Assembly (NCBI GenBank): GCA_964576475.1
Contig: CAZNVG010000011.1
Span: 1 to 31,214 of the forward strand
From: CAZNVG01 sp964576475
GTDB taxonomy: Bacteria > Patescibacteriota > Saccharimonadia > Saccharimonadales > CAZNVG01
DNA: 31,214 bases
Direction of reading: 5' to 3'
A program made the position numbers and the translations under genes. The notes under the pieces were generated by a model. It had not been told where the DNA came from and did not search any database. It saw nothing but the letters and a program-made list of their open reading frames with translations. The stretch's first letter is position 1. Each line of letters starts with the position of its first letter. Below are positions 30,757 through 31,214 of this stretch, piece after piece.

Positions 30757-31214
30757 ATGAGTCGAGAAGCCACACTTCAAACCTCTGAGAATAAGCTTAT
30801 TCTCCCTGTGGCGTTTGTCGGCGGCCCAGGATCAGGCAAGAGTTCAGCCGCTCTCTACCTCGACAGCTACGACTTTCAAGAAACACACCCCGCAATCCAA
30901 TACACATATAAGCGCGCCATGACATTTCGTATGCGTGATCTACTGAATTGGTATATTGCCGATCAAGGCCAACCACGACCACATGTAAGTGAGCTGATCC
31001 ATAAACACGAGGAACTTCGCGCAAATGGAGAGGGTCACAAAATCTTTAACTTATTTCATACCAAGCTCGATACCGGGATCTATGGTATTGATGCTATTCG
31101 TCACCCGGAAGATCTGGGAGAAATCTTGGCCATGGGCGGTCTTGTCATCGGCCTGCGTAGCAGTCAGGCGCGTCGTCGCGAGCTTTGGGTGAGCGACACG
31201 AATGATGTGAAGCA
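30757..31214 (+). CDS. P-loop nucleotide kinase-like protein, 3' truncated
   Basis: The frame is open from ATG 30757 to the window end (152 codons), so the C-terminus is missing. It has a Walker A motif (VAFVGGPGSGKSSAALYL, about residues 18-35) and an IDAIRHPEDLGEI segment that resembles the I-D-x-I-R-x-x-x-E motif of dephospho-CoA kinases and related archaeal P-loop kinases. A middle part (FRMRDLLNWYIADQG) resembles the acceptor-binding helices of these enzymes. Substrate cannot be assigned: deoxynucleoside, nucleotide or dephospho-CoA kinase are all possible. Confidence 0.65.
   Translation, partial: MSREATLQTSENKLILPVAFVGGPGSGKSSAALYLDSYDFQETHPAIQYTYKRAMTFRMRDLLNWYIADQGQPRPHVSELIHKHEELRANGEGHKIFNLFHTKLDTGIYGIDAIRHPEDLGEILAMGGLVIGLRSSQARRRELWVSDTNDVK

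Noticed and set aside
1..31214. Recoding of TGA as Gly or Trp
   Set aside because: TGA ends several complete genes in place (for example the CAP protein and VKOR), and conserved Gly and Trp positions in LepA, DnaK and FtsH are read through without TGA.
1..31214. CRISPR arrays, insertion sequences, prophage genes
   Set aside because: I saw no regularly spaced direct repeats, transposase or integrase motifs, or terminal inverted repeats.

Overview
The window looks like a compact chromosomal segment of a Patescibacteria/CPR organism, most likely Saccharibacteria (TM7). The reasons are dense gene packing (no gene-free stretch above about 120 bases), ordinary use of TGA as a stop (against the Gracilibacteria/SR1 code), many small membrane-anchored proteins of unknown function, and the local mix of FtsH, LepA, MurJ, TilS and an atypical guanylate kinase. 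The lineage is an inference from gene content; no rRNA is present.

Layout. 1-4140: small accessory genes (5'-truncated CAP-domain protein, GNAT acetyltransferase, cupredoxin-like protein, multi-pass membrane protein, LRR protein, Nudix hydrolase, 2H phosphoesterase). 4140-7085: a secreted unknown, tRNA-Lys(UUU), a PPM-type phosphatase, a nucleoside hydrolase and a membrane protein with a GRP-type basic tail. 7116-11993: DUF192 protein, RimK, a RimK-linked retropepsin-like protease, two overlapping ATP-grasp ligases and a TyrA-like dehydrogenase. 12065-13948: a large exported protein. 13945-21934: the heat-shock supercluster. 22013-31214: guanylate-kinase-like protein, an exported glycosidase-like protein, LepA, MurJ, FtsH plus a membrane partner, TilS, and the start of a P-loop kinase.

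The heat-shock block is the most coherent system. Four good CIRCE (HrcA) operators lie in it: one before hrcA-(membrane protein)-grpE-(two small Cys-containing proteins), two flanking the promoter of (79-aa protein)-dnaK-(four small proteins including DUF5680), and one before a VKOR gene followed at once by dnaJ. A fifth, degenerate CIRCE with the exact 9-base spacing lies before ftsH. HrcA therefore seems to control chaperones, a disulfide-forming enzyme, at least six uncharacterised small proteins, and perhaps FtsH.

A second window-wide pattern is the start signal. Many first genes of transcription units have a -10 box, often with an upstream TGn, ending 6 to 9 bases before the start codon, and no Shine-Dalgarno sequence. 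This predicts leaderless mRNAs. Genes inside operons and the heat-shock genes instead carry clear GGAGG-like sites. Applying the rule changes several starts and suggests an ATC start for one membrane protein.
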